Source: Magnetospirillum sp. (GTDB taxonomy: Bacteria > Pseudomonadota > Alphaproteobacteria > Rhodospirillales > Magnetospirillaceae). Taken from it: 36,929 nucleotides of DNA. Shown here in pieces: positions 16,252 through 25,022 of this stretch; within the stretch, counting starts at the first letter, position 1; every line of letters begins with the position of its first letter. The notes under the pieces were generated by a model. That model had not been told where the DNA came from and did no database searches. It saw only the letters and a list, made by a program, of their open reading frames with translations. The translations under genes were made by a program, and so were the position numbers. Location: assembly GCA_016212565.1 (NCBI GenBank), contig JACRFY010000012.1:1-36929 (forward strand). The letters run 5' to 3'.

Positions 16252-18909
16252 ATGAAGGTCGTCGTCGTCGAATCGCCCGCCAAGGCCAAGACCATCAATA
16301 AGTATCTCGGTTCGGATTTCGTGGTGCTGGCCTCCTATGGCCACGTTCGCGACCTGCCGGCCAAGGACGGCTCGGTCAAGCCCGATGACGGTTTCGCCAT
16401 GGACTGGGAGACCGATCCCAAGTCCGAGCGCCACCTCAAGGACATCACCAGCGCGGTCAAGGGCGCCGACAAGCTGTTCCTCGCCACCGACCCGGATCGC
16501 GAGGGCGAGGCGATTTCCTGGCACGTCAAGCGGGTTCTGGAAGAGCGCGGGGCGCTGAAGAAGGTCGAGGTCAAGCGGGTGGTCTTCAACGAGATCACCA
16601 AGACCGCCGTCCTCGACGCCATGCGCAATCCGCGCGACATCCACCAGGAGCTGGTCGACGCCTACCTGGCGCGCCGCGCGCTGGATTATCTGGTCGGCTT
16701 CACCCTGTCGCCGGTGCTGTGGCGCAAGCTGCCCGGATCGCGCTCGGCGGGACGGGTGCAGTCGGTGGCCCTGCGCCTGATCTGCGAGCGCGAAAGCGAG
16801 ATCGAGAGCTTCACCAGCCGCGAATACTGGTCGCTGGCCGCCGACTTCCTGACCCCCAAGGGGCAGATGCTGACCGCATCGCTGACCCAGCTCGACGGCC
16901 GCCGGCTCGACAAGTTCGATTTGGGCGATGCCGGCGCCGCCGCGGCGGCCAAGGCGCGGGTCGAGGCGGCCAGCTTCGCCGTCGACAGCGTCGAGCGCAA
17001 GAAGGCCAGGCGGCATCCCTTCGCCCCCTTCACCACCTCGACCCTGCAACAGGAAGCCAGCCGCAAGCTGCACTTCTCGGCCAAGCAGACCATGCAGACC
17101 GCCCAGCGCCTCTACGAGGGCATCGACATCGGCGGCGAGACGGTGGGTCTGATCACCTACATGCGAACCGACGGCGTCACCATGGCCGCCGAGGCGGTCG
17201 CCGCCATCCGGGCGCTGATCGGCGGCGAGTTCGGCAAGTCCTACCTGCCCGAGGCGCCGCGGGTCTACAAGACCAAGACCAAGAACGCCCAGGAAGCCCA
17301 CGAGTGCATTCGTCCCACCGACGTCTCGCGTCATCCCTCCCAGGTCGCCCATCATCTCGACCGCGACCAGTTGCGCCTCTACGAACTGATCTGGAAGCGC
17401 GCCGTGGCCAGCCAGATGGCCTCGGCCGAGCTCGATCAGGTGGCGGTGGACATCGCCGGCGCCGATCGCCGGATCGTGCTGCGCGCCACCGGCTCGGTGG
17501 TGGTGTTCGACGGCTTCATGAAGGTCTACCGCGAGGACCGCGACGACGCCCCCACCGCCGGGGCCGAGGACGACGACACCGACCGCCTGCTGCCCGACGT
17601 CGCCGGCGGCGACCGCATGGAGCGCAAGGACGTGCGCACCGAACAGCACTTCACCCAGCCGCCGCCGCGCTTCTCGGAAGCCAGTCTGGTGAAGCGGCTG
17701 GAGGAACTGGGTATCGGCCGGCCGTCGACCTATGCCTCGATCCTCAGCGTGCTGCAGGAGCGCAACTACGTCCGCCTCGACCAGCGCCGCTTCATCCCCG
17801 AGGACCGCGGCCGCCTGGTCACCGCCTTTCTCGAACAGTATTTCAAGCGCTACGTCGAATACAATTTCACCGCCGACCTGGAGAACCAGCTCGACGACAT
17901 CTCCGGCGGCCGCATCGACTGGCGCCAGGTGCTCGAAGAGTTCTGGCGGTCGTTTTCGGCCGCGGTCGGCGACACCAAGGAGCTGCGCGTCGCCGACGTC
18001 ATCGACGCCTTGGATCGCGAGCTGGGGCCGCACTTCTTCCCCACCCCCGCCGACGGCGCCGATCCGCGCGTCTGCCCGACCTGCGGCAGCGGGCGGTTGA
18101 GCCTCAAGCTGGGCAAGTACGGCGCCTTCATCGGCTGCTCCAGCTATCCCGAATGCCGCTACACCCGTCCGCTGGTGGTCGCCGACGGCGACGCCCCGGC
18201 CGAGGGCAGCGAGGGGCCGAAGGAACTCGGCCACGTCCCCGCCACCGGCGAGCCGGTCAGCCTGCGCACGGGCCCCTACGGCTGGTACGTGCAGCAGGGC
18301 GATGGACCGAAGCCGAAGCGGGTGTCGCTCTATGCCGGGCTGGAACCGGCGACGCTGGGCATCGACGTCGCCCTGCAACTGCTGTCCCTGCCGCGCGAGA
18401 TCGGGCTGCATCCCGAGACCAGGAAGCCGATCGCCGCCGGTGTCGGCCGCTTCGGTCCCTACCTGCTCCATGACGGCGCCTACAAGTCGCTGCCCAAGGG
18501 CGACGACGTGCTGACGGTGGGGCTGAACCGGGCCGTCGACCTGCTCGCCCAGGGCAAGGGGCGCAAGGCGGCGGCGGCGCTCAAGACGCTCGGCGATCAC
18601 GACGGCAAGCCGGTGACCGTGCATGAGGGCCGCTATGGCCCCTACGTGTCGCGCGACGGAATCCACGCCACCCTGCCGCGCGGCGCCGAGCCGATGGAGG
18701 TGACCATGGACGAGGCGGTGGCGCTGATCGCCGCCAAGGCGGCACGCAGCCCGGCCAAGCCGGTCAAGGCCAAGAAGGCGGCGGCGAAGCCCAAGGCGGC
18801 GGCCAAGCCGAAGGCGGAGGGGGCGGCAAAGGCGCCGGCCAAGACGGCGGCTGCGCCCAAGGCGGCGAAGAAGGCCCCGGCGAAGAAGAAGGCGGCGGTG
18901 AAGGCATAG
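16252..18909 (+). CDS. topA: DNA topoisomerase I (type IA)
   Basis: 885 aa. It relaxes negative supercoils through a transient single-strand break. The TOPRIM domain has E8 in VVVESPAKAKTI and DPDREGE at 80-86; the catalytic tyrosine is Y303 in ITYMRTDGV. HECIRPT, the late FSEASLVKRLEELGIGRPSTY and one four-Cys zinc finger (CPTCGSG...CSSYPEC, about residues 608-632) follow. Two more glycine-rich C-terminal repeats (about 710-820) resemble degenerate topoisomerase C-terminal repeats. The last 55 residues are a Lys/Ala/Pro tail (AKPKAAAKPKAE, APAKKKAAVKA). The ATG at 16252 begins the conserved KVVVVESPAK; earlier in-frame codons lie in repeat DNA. There is no clear Shine-Dalgarno. Confidence 0.96.
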   Translation: MKVVVVESPAKAKTINKYLGSDFVVLASYGHVRDLPAKDGSVKPDDGFAMDWETDPKSERHLKDITSAVKGADKLFLATDPDREGEAISWHVKRVLEERGALKKVEVKRVVFNEITKTAVLDAMRNPRDIHQELVDAYLARRALDYLVGFTLSPVLWRKLPGSRSAGRVQSVALRLICERESEIESFTSREYWSLAADFLTPKGQMLTASLTQLDGRRLDKFDLGDAGAAAAAKARVEAASFAVDSVERKKARRHPFAPFTTSTLQQEASRKLHFSAKQTMQTAQRLYEGIDIGGETVGLITYMRTDGVTMAAEAVAAIRALIGGEFGKSYLPEAPRVYKTKTKNAQEAHECIRPTDVSRHPSQVAHHLDRDQLRLYELIWKRAVASQMASAELDQVAVDIAGADRRIVLRATGSVVVFDGFMKVYREDRDDAPTAGAEDDDTDRLLPDVAGGDRMERKDVRTEQHFTQPPPRFSEASLVKRLEELGIGRPSTYASILSVLQERNYVRLDQRRFIPEDRGRLVTAFLEQYFKRYVEYNFTADLENQLDDISGGRIDWRQVLEEFWRSFSAAVGDTKELRVADVIDALDRELGPHFFPTPADGADPRVCPTCGSGRLSLKLGKYGAFIGCSSYPECRYTRPLVVADGDAPAEGSEGPKELGHVPATGEPVSLRTGPYGWYVQQGDGPKPKRVSLYAGLEPATLGIDVALQLLSLPREIGLHPETRKPIAAGVGRFGPYLLHDGAYKSLPKGDDVLTVGLNRAVDLLAQGKGRKAAAALKTLGDHDGKPVTVHEGRYGPYVSRDGIHATLPRGAEPMEVTMDEAVALIAAKAARSPAKPVKAKKAAAKPKAAAKPKAEGAAKAPAKTAAAPKAAKKAPAKKKAAVKA

Positions 18910-18912
18910 CGG

Positions 18913-20100
18913 GTGCGGCCGGCCATGATGTGGTTGCCGCGCGCCGTTCCCGGCTCGATCTGGGCGCTGGGAGTCGTCAGCCTGCTGATGGACGTCTCGT
19001 CCGAGATGATCCATGCCCTGCTGCCGGTGTTCATGGTCACCGTGCTGGGAGCCTCGGCGGTGGCGGTGGGCCTGATCGAGGGCATCGCCGAAGCCACCGC
19101 CGCCATCGTCAAGGTGTTCTCCGGCGTCGTCAGCGACCGGCTCGGCAAGCGCAAGCTGCTGGCGGCGCTGGGCTACGGCCTGGGTGCGGCGAGCAAGCCG
19201 CTGTTCGCCCTCGCCCCCAGCCTCGGCTGGGTGCTGGCCGCCCGTTTCACCGATCGCATCGGCAAGGGCATTCGCGGCGCACCGCGCGATGCCCTGGTGG
19301 CGGAACTCGCTCCGCCCGCGATGCGCGGCGCCTGCTTCGGCCTGCGCCAGTCGCTCGACACCGTCGGCGCCTTCCTCGGCCCGCTGCTGGCGGTGGCGGT
19401 GATGCTCGCCAGCGGCGGCGATTTCCGTCTGGTGTTCGCGCTGGCGGTGATCCCCGGCCTTCTGTCCGTCGCCGTGCTGGTGGCGGCGGTGCGCGAGCCG
19501 CCGCGGCCGGCGGCGGTGGCGGCGGTGCCGATCCGCTGGCGCGCCCTCGGCGGCCTGGGAGCGGCCTATTGGGCGGTGCTGGGCGCCGCGGCGGTGTTCA
19601 CCCTGGCGCGTTTCAGCGAGGCGTTCCTGGTCCTGCGGGTGCAAGGCCTCGGCCTCGGCGCGGCCTGGGTGCCGCTGGTGCTGGTGGCGATGAACGTCGT
19701 CTACGCCCTGTCGGCCTACCCGGCCGGCAGTCTCTCCGACCGCCTGGGGCGGCGGGGCCTGCTGGCGGCAAGTCTGGCGGTCCTGGTGCTGGCCGACGCG
19801 GTGCTGGCGGTGGCCGCGGAACCGGGGGTGGCGTTGGCCGGCGTCGCCCTGTGGGGCCTGCACATGGGCCTGAGCCAGGGCCTGCTGGCCTCGTTGGTGG
19901 CCGATACCGCGCCCGCGGCGCTGCGCGGCTCCGCCTTCGGCCTGTTCCACCTGGCCAGCGGCCTGTGCCTGCTGGCCGCCAGCGTGCTTGCCGGTACGGT
20001 GTGGGAAATGTTCGGACCGGCGGCGACGTTCCTGACCGGCGCCGGCTTTGCCCTCGCCGCCGTCCTCGCCCTCAAGGCGGTGCCGGCCGCGAGGCCCTGA
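18913..20100 (+). CDS. MFS transporter
   Basis: 395 aa with about 12 hydrophobic segments, the size of a major facilitator. The loop after the second segment, GVVSDRLGKRKLL (about 76-88), is the MFS motif A, and a second copy SLSDRLGRRGLLA lies in the C-terminal half near 275. The segment RFTDRIGKGIRGAPRDALV (about 112-130) is typical of a COG-level subgroup of unknown substrate. The start could be GTG at 18913 or ATG at 18925; neither has a strong ribosome-binding site. It begins 3 bases after topA and may be read from the same mRNA. Its end overlaps the convergent MFS gene by 29 bases. Confidence 0.85.
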   Translation: MRPAMMWLPRAVPGSIWALGVVSLLMDVSSEMIHALLPVFMVTVLGASAVAVGLIEGIAEATAAIVKVFSGVVSDRLGKRKLLAALGYGLGAASKPLFALAPSLGWVLAARFTDRIGKGIRGAPRDALVAELAPPAMRGACFGLRQSLDTVGAFLGPLLAVAVMLASGGDFRLVFALAVIPGLLSVAVLVAAVREPPRPAAVAAVPIRWRALGGLGAAYWAVLGAAAVFTLARFSEAFLVLRVQGLGLGAAWVPLVLVAMNVVYALSAYPAGSLSDRLGRRGLLAASLAVLVLADAVLAVAAEPGVALAGVALWGLHMGLSQGLLASLVADTAPAALRGSAFGLFHLASGLCLLAASVLAGTVWEMFGPAATFLTGAGFALAAVLALKAVPAARP

Positions 20101-21262
20101 GCGCCAGCGGCCCCAGCACCGCCACGGCCCCCCGCGAGACGAAGGCCAGCGCCCAGGCGCCCCGGCTGGCGCTGTCGCCGGCGCGGTCGAGCACCCAGCC
20201 GAAGGCCAGCGGCCCGGCGAAGGCGCCGGCGAAGCCGAGCAGCGAATGCAGCGCGATGGTCGTCCCCCGTCGTCCGCATTCCGCCTCCAGCATCGCCCCG
20301 GTGGTCAGGGCCGCGGAATCGAGCTGGACCAGGGCGTTGTGGGCCAGGATCAGCACCACCACCAGCAGATAGGGCCCGCCGGCCGAGATCCCGACCACCA
20401 CCGCCATCGCCGCCGAGGCCATGGCGGCCAGGGAACACAGGGTGCGGCGGTCGAAGCGTACCGCCAGATCGGCGCCGCCGATGCTCGCCGCCATCGCCAC
20501 CAGCGCCGCCAGGGTGGCGACGGCGGTCGGACTGGGGATTGCCGCCTCGCCCGACAGGGTGGCGGCGAAGGCGAGGAAGGCGACCATCCAGCTGCGCAGG
20601 CCGAACAGCTCCCAGGTATGGGCGGCGTAGCCGAAGATGTAGCCGAGCACCGGCCGGTTCCGCAGCACCGGGCGGAAGTCGAGCAGCGGCGTCGCCGCCA
20701 CCGGCACCGCCGGCGGCTGCGGCTTCAGCGCCAGCGCCACCACCGCCGTGGCCGCCAGGGCCGCGGCGGCGGCGGCGGCGAAGGCCGGGCGCCAGCCCCA
20801 GGCCGCGCCAACCCCGCCGGAGATCAGGAACGAGGTGCTGGTGCCGCGCGAGAAGCTGGCGGTGTACCAGCTCATCCATCGCGGCTGGCTTGGGCCTTCG
20901 GTGCGGTCGACCAGCGCCTTCAGCCCCGGCATGTAGGTGCCGGCGAGGCCGACGCCGCCCAGGGCGCGGAACGCCAGCGCGCTCCACAGGCCGTCGGCGA
21001 AGGCGGCGAACAGCGCCGCCGACGCCGCGGTCAGCAGCGCCCCGCCCAGCCACACCCGTCGCGCGTCGATGCGGTCGGTCAGCGCGGTCAGCACCGGCAC
21101 CGCCAGGGCGTATCCGGCGAAGCCGATCCCCGAGATCCAGCCCGCCTCGGTGTTGCTCAGTCCCCAGGCGGCGACGAAGTCGGGCAGCAGGGCCGCGAAG
21201 GCGAAGACCCCGGTCATGGTCAACACCTCGGCCAGACACAGGACGAGGACCAGGCGGGTCAT
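20072..21262 (-). CDS. MFS transporter (second)
   Basis: 396 aa with about 12 hydrophobic segments. Features: LPDFVAAWGLSNTEAGWISG near 26, ALTDRIDARRVWLGG near 59 as motif A, and LGGVGLAGTYMPGLKALVDR near 99. The substrate is unknown. It overlaps the TlpA-like gene at its start (ATGA), so the two are probably co-transcribed and coupled. Its 3' end runs 29 bases into the opposite gene. Confidence 0.85.
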   Translation of the reverse strand: MTRLVLVLCLAEVLTMTGVFAFAALLPDFVAAWGLSNTEAGWISGIGFAGYALAVPVLTALTDRIDARRVWLGGALLTAASAALFAAFADGLWSALAFRALGGVGLAGTYMPGLKALVDRTEGPSQPRWMSWYTASFSRGTSTSFLISGGVGAAWGWRPAFAAAAAAALAATAVVALALKPQPPAVPVAATPLLDFRPVLRNRPVLGYIFGYAAHTWELFGLRSWMVAFLAFAATLSGEAAIPSPTAVATLAALVAMAASIGGADLAVRFDRRTLCSLAAMASAAMAVVVGISAGGPYLLVVVLILAHNALVQLDSAALTTGAMLEAECGRRGTTIALHSLLGFAGAFAGPLAFGWVLDRAGDSASRGAWALAFVSRGAVAVLGPLALRASRPAPP

Positions 21263-21855
21263 GGCGGCGAAGGTTCGGCCATCACGGCGCGGATCGTCGC
21301 CAGCACCGCCTCGTCGCCCCATTCCCGTTTGCCCAGGCCGTGCCAGGCGACCCGGCCGTCGCGGTCGACCAGATAGGAGGCGGGGATCGCCTGGGTGCCG
21401 ATGCCGGCGCTGTCGCCGACATAGGGAACGATGCCCCACAAGCCCTTGCTATCCAGCCAGCGCGACAGGTAGGCGGGGCCGCCGCGCGACGGCGGGTCGA
21501 GCGACACCGCCACCAGGGCGAAGCCGGGGCCGAGGCGGGGCTCCAATCCGGCCAGGTCGGGCATCTCGGCGACGCAGGGCGGGCAGGTGGTCTCCCACAG
21601 GTTCAGCAGCACCACCCGGCCGCGGAAATCGGCCAGGGTCAGCGCTTTGCCGTCGGGGGCGGCGAAGCGCCATGCCGGGGCCGGCTGGCGCTGGGAGACC
21701 GGGGCGGCGCTTACCGCTCCGCCGAGGCTTGGGGATTGGGCGCGTTCGGTGTAGTTTAGCCCCCACGCCAGCCCCAGGGCCGCCGCCGCCACGACGGCGA
21801 CCAGGGCCGGCCAGCCTGTCAGGGTCTTTGTCTTACCTTCGCGACGAGTATTCAT
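21259..21855 (-). CDS. TlpA/ResA-like membrane-anchored thiol-disulfide oxidoreductase
   Basis: 198 aa. An N-terminal signal anchor (about 13-33, [17 protein letters not shown]) is followed by a thioredoxin fold. The active site is C91-P-P-C94 in [18 protein letters not shown], and the cis-Pro region is [13 protein letters not shown]. It would act in the periplasm, for example in cytochrome c maturation or disulfide reduction; the substrate is inference. A TlpA-like gene divergent from argH is common in this group. Its ATG overlaps the argH ATG by two bases on the other strand. Confidence 0.9.
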   Translation of the reverse strand: MNTRREGKTKTLTGWPALVAVVAAAALGLAWGLNYTERAQSPSLGGAVSAAPVSQRQPAPAWRFAAPDGKALTLADFRGRVVLLNLWETTCPPCVAEMPDLAGLEPRLGPGFALVAVSLDPPSRGGPAYLSRWLDSKGLWGIVPYVGDSAGIGTQAIPASYLVDRDGRVAWHGLGKREWGDEAVLATIRAVMAEPSPP

Positions 21856-23266
21856 GACCGATCATCCCAAGGGCGTTTCCAGCATGTGGGGCGGCCGCTT
21901 CGCCGACGGCCCCGCCGCCATCATGCAGCAGATCAACGCGTCGATCGACTTCGATCGTCGCCTGTATGCCCAAGACATCCGCGGCTCGCAGGCCCATTGC
22001 CGCATGCTGGCGGCCCAGGGCATCCTCTCCCCGGCCGATGCCGACGCCATCGTCGCCGGTCTCGACGCCGTGCGCGCCGAGATCGAGGCCGGGACCTTCC
22101 CGTTCTCGGTCGCCTTCGAAGACATCCACATGAACGTCGAGAACCGGCTGTCCGAGCTGATCGGCGAGCCGGCCGGGCGCCTGCACACCGCGCGCTCGCG
22201 CAACGACCAGGTGGCGACCGACTTCCGCCTGTGGGTGCGCGACGCCATCGACGGCATGGGCCAGGCCCTGACCGGCCTGCAAGCGGCGCTGATCGCCCGC
22301 GCCGAGGAGCACGCGGCGACGGTGATGCCCGGCTTCACCCATCTCCAGGCGGCGCAGCCGGTGACCTTCGGCCATCACCTGCTCGCCTATGTCGAGATGA
22401 TCGGCCGCGACCGCGGCCGTCTCGCCGATGCCCGGCGCCGCCTCAACGAATGCCCGCTGGGCTCGGCGGCGCTGGCCGGGACCTCGTTTCCCATCGACCG
22501 CGCCCACACCGCGGCGGCGCTGGGCTTCGAGCGGCCGATGGCCAATTCGCTGGACGGGGTTTCCGACCGCGACTTCGCCCTCGAATTCATGAGCGCGGCG
22601 GCGATCTGTGCCGTCCACCTGTCGCGTCTCGCCGAGGAGCTGGTGGTGTGGACCTCGGCGCAGTTCCGCTTCGTGCGCCTGTCCGACGCCTTCACCACCG
22701 GCTCGTCGATCATGCCGCAGAAGCGCAATCCCGATGCCGCCGAGCTGGTCCGCGCCAAGACCGGCCGGGTGATCGGCGACCTCGCCGCGCTGCTGATCGT
22801 GATGAAGGGCCTGCCGCTGGCCTATTCCAAGGACATGCAGGACGACAAGGAGCCGGTGTTCGAGGTTGCCGACACCATGGAACTGTCGATCGCCGCCATG
22901 ACCGGGATGATCGGCGACATGACCGTCAACACCCAGGTGATGGCCGCCGCCGCCGGGGCCGGCTTCACCACCGCCACCGACATCGCCGACTGGTGCGTGC
23001 GCGAGCTGAAGACGCCGTTCCGCCAGGCCCACCACGTCGCCGGCCGGCTGGTCAAGCTGGCCGAGGACCAGGGCTGCGGCCTCGAAGACCTGTCTTTGGC
23101 CGAGATGCAGACCATCGAGCCGCGCTTGACCGAATCCGCCCGCGCCGTGCTCTCGGTGGCCAGTTCGGTGGCCAGCCGGACCAGCTTCGGCGGCACCGCG
23201 CCGTCGCGGGTCAAGGACGCCGTGGCCGCCGCCCGGCGGCGCTGGCTGGAAGGAGCCCAACCATGA
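21854..23266 (+). CDS. argH: Argininosuccinate lyase
   Basis: 470 aa. It cleaves argininosuccinate to arginine and fumarate, the last step of arginine synthesis. Family motifs: MWGGRF at 11-16, [13 protein letters not shown] at 111-123, catalytic Ser in [14 protein letters not shown] (about 281-294, S284/S285), and THLQ at 162-165 with the proton-transfer His. The ATG at 21854 precedes SSMWGGRF as in relatives. It is the first gene of a plus-strand cluster and overlaps lptM by ATGA. Its promoter must lie inside the divergent TlpA-like gene. Confidence 0.96.
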   Translation: MTDHPKGVSSMWGGRFADGPAAIMQQINASIDFDRRLYAQDIRGSQAHCRMLAAQGILSPADADAIVAGLDAVRAEIEAGTFPFSVAFEDIHMNVENRLSELIGEPAGRLHTARSRNDQVATDFRLWVRDAIDGMGQALTGLQAALIARAEEHAATVMPGFTHLQAAQPVTFGHHLLAYVEMIGRDRGRLADARRRLNECPLGSAALAGTSFPIDRAHTAAALGFERPMANSLDGVSDRDFALEFMSAAAICAVHLSRLAEELVVWTSAQFRFVRLSDAFTTGSSIMPQKRNPDAAELVRAKTGRVIGDLAALLIVMKGLPLAYSKDMQDDKEPVFEVADTMELSIAAMTGMIGDMTVNTQVMAAAAGAGFTTATDIADWCVRELKTPFRQAHHVAGRLVKLAEDQGCGLEDLSLAEMQTIEPRLTESARAVLSVASSVASRTSFGGTAPSRVKDAVAAARRRWLEGAQP

Positions 23267-23502
23267 TCCGTCGCCTGACCATTCTCGCCCTCGTCGTGGC
23301 GCTGGCCGTGCCGCTGGCCGCCTGCGGCCGCAAGGGGCGGCCGATTGCGCCCGAAAACTCGGTCTATCCGCGCACCTATCCCCCCATCACCTTCGACGGC
23401 CAGCCGGCCGCCGCGCCCAAGCCGGCGGCGGAGGACGACGCGGCCGCGGAGAGCAACAAGCTGCCGCCGCAGGCGCCCACCTTCGAAGACATGAAGCGAT
23501 AG
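23263..23502 (+). CDS. lptM: Small LptM-like lipoprotein
   Basis: 79 aa. Signal [17 protein letters not shown], then a lipobox LAAC with C21 as the lipid-modified residue, then [13 protein letters not shown]. This is the small lipoprotein that sits between argH and lysA in many proteobacteria (YifL/LptM, which in E. coli helps assemble the LPS translocon). The start overlaps the argH stop. The C-terminal part (about 45-79) is Ala/Pro-rich. Its stop codon lies within a 16-base direct repeat caused by an insertion. Confidence 0.85.
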   Translation: MIRRLTILALVVALAVPLAACGRKGRPIAPENSVYPRTYPPITFDGQPAAAPKPAAEDDAAAESNKLPPQAPTFEDMKR

Positions 23503-23714
23503 ACCATGATGGCTTATCCCGCTGTTTCAGGGTGCCTGCGACACGTTCACCACCAAGACACCAAGGCCGCCTTCGGCGGCATCGCCAAGGCACAAAGGCG
23601 TAGCGCCCCCCCTTGGTGTCTTGGTGCCTTCTTGGCGTCTTGGTGGTGAATTCGTCTCCTCCGCCACCACCAGCGGCGCCCATCGGATGCAACGGGATAA
23701 GCGATAGACCATGA
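23494..23714. repeat. Insertion element with 16-bp direct repeats between lptM and lysA
   Basis: The 16 bases aagcgatagaccatga occur exactly at 23494-23509 and 23699-23714. The DNA between has inverted ends gcttatcccg (23512-23521) and cgggataagc (23693-23702), and inner arms ttcaccaccaagacaccaag and cttggcgtcttggtggtgaa. Both copies of the direct repeat carry the lptM stop TAG and an ATG, so both genes stay intact. It holds no gene. The element is probably non-autonomous. The caccaagacaccaag palindrome is a widespread dispersed type. Confidence 0.75.
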
Positions 23715-24982
23715 ACCACTTCGATTACCGGGACGGCACCCTGCATGCCGAGGCGGTGCCGCTGGCCGAGATCGCCGCCCGCGTCGGCACGCCGTTCTAC
23801 TGCTATTCGACGGCGACGCTCGAGCATCACTTCCGGGTCTTCGCCGCGGCGCTGGCCACGGCCGGACTCGACGCCACGGTGTGCTTCGCGCTCAAGGCCA
23901 ATCCCAACATCGCCGTGGTCCGCACCCTGGCGGCGCTGGGCGCCGGTGCCGACGTGGTCAGCGAGGGCGAGCTGCGTCAGGCCCTGGCCGCCGGGGTGCC
24001 GCCGGCCCGCATCGTCTTCTCCGGCGTCGGCAAGACCCGCCACGAGCTGGAATTCGCCGTCGCCAAGGGCATCTTGCAGATCAACGTCGAGTCCGAGCCG
24101 GAACTGCTCGCCCTGTCCGAGATCGCCGCCGCCCGCGGGGTGAGGATGCCGATCGCGCTGCGCGTCAATCCCGACGTCGATGCCGGCACCCACGCCAAGA
24201 TCACCACCGGCACCAAGGAGAACAAGTTCGGCATCGAGTGGACCCGGGCCCACGAGGTCTATCGCCGCGCCCGCGACCTGCCGGGCGTCGAGGTGGTCGG
24301 CGTCGCCTGCCACATCGGCTCGCAATTGACCGACCTGGAGCCGTTTCGCGCCGCCTTTCTCCGCGTGCGCGATCTGGTGGCGATCCTCAAGGCCGACGGC
24401 TTCGCCATCCGCCGCCTCGACCTCGGCGGCGGGCTGGGCGTGCCCTATGACGACGGCACCGAGCCGCCGCCGCATCCCGACGACTACGCGCGGGTCATCG
24501 CCACCACGCTGGGCGATCTCGGCTGCCGCATCGTCGTCGAGCCCGGGCGGCTGCTGGTCGGCAATGCCGGGGTGCTGGTCTCCCGCGTGGTCTACCTCAA
24601 GGAGGGGGCGACGCGGACCTTCGTCATCATCGATGCGGCGATGAACGATCTGGTCCGGCCGGCGATGTACGAGGCCTATCACCATATCCTGCCGGTCCGC
24701 GAGGCCGATCCCCAGGCGCCGTGCGCGTTGAAGGACGTGGTCGGCCCGGTGTGCGAGACCGGCGACACCTTCGCCCGCCAGCGTCCGCTGCCGCCGTTGG
24801 CCTCCGGCGACCTGCTGGCGATGTGCACCGCCGGCGCCTATGGCGCGGCGATGTCGTCGTCCTACAACTCGCGGCCGCTGGTCCCCGAGGTCCTGGTCAA
24901 GGGCGACCGGTTTGCCATCGTCCGCGCCCGCCCCACATACGAGGAGATGCGGGCGTTCGAGAGCCTGCCGGACTGGTTGTAA
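23711..24982 (+). CDS. lysA: Diaminopimelate decarboxylase
   Basis: 423 aa. It decarboxylates meso-diaminopimelate to lysine, using PLP on K62 in FALKANPN. Other motifs: HIGSQ (about 197-201), LDLGGGLGVPY, EPGRLLVGNAGVLV, and CETGDTF, which holds the substrate-binding Cys. The ATG is in the second copy of the 16-base repeat, so before the insertion it lay 3 bases after the lptM stop. Downstream of it is the TIGR02302 gene, as in many alphaproteobacteria. Confidence 0.96.
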   Translation: MNHFDYRDGTLHAEAVPLAEIAARVGTPFYCYSTATLEHHFRVFAAALATAGLDATVCFALKANPNIAVVRTLAALGAGADVVSEGELRQALAAGVPPARIVFSGVGKTRHELEFAVAKGILQINVESEPELLALSEIAAARGVRMPIALRVNPDVDAGTHAKITTGTKENKFGIEWTRAHEVYRRARDLPGVEVVGVACHIGSQLTDLEPFRAAFLRVRDLVAILKADGFAIRRLDLGGGLGVPYDDGTEPPPHPDDYARVIATTLGDLGCRIVVEPGRLLVGNAGVLVSRVVYLKEGATRTFVIIDAAMNDLVRPAMYEAYHHILPVREADPQAPCALKDVVGPVCETGDTFARQRPLPPLASGDLLAMCTAGAYGAAMSSSYNSRPLVPEVLVKGDRFAIVRARPTYEEMRAFESLPDWL

Positions 24983-25022
24983 CCAACACCATCGGCCGTC
25001 ATGGCCGGAGAAGGTCGGCGCC

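Noticed and set aside
16195-19950. Very long open frame (over 1200 codons) on the minus strand opposite topA and the first MFS gene
   Set aside because: It is the high-GC antisense shadow of topA and the transporter; its translation is low-complexity His/Gly/Arg/Ala and has no family motif.
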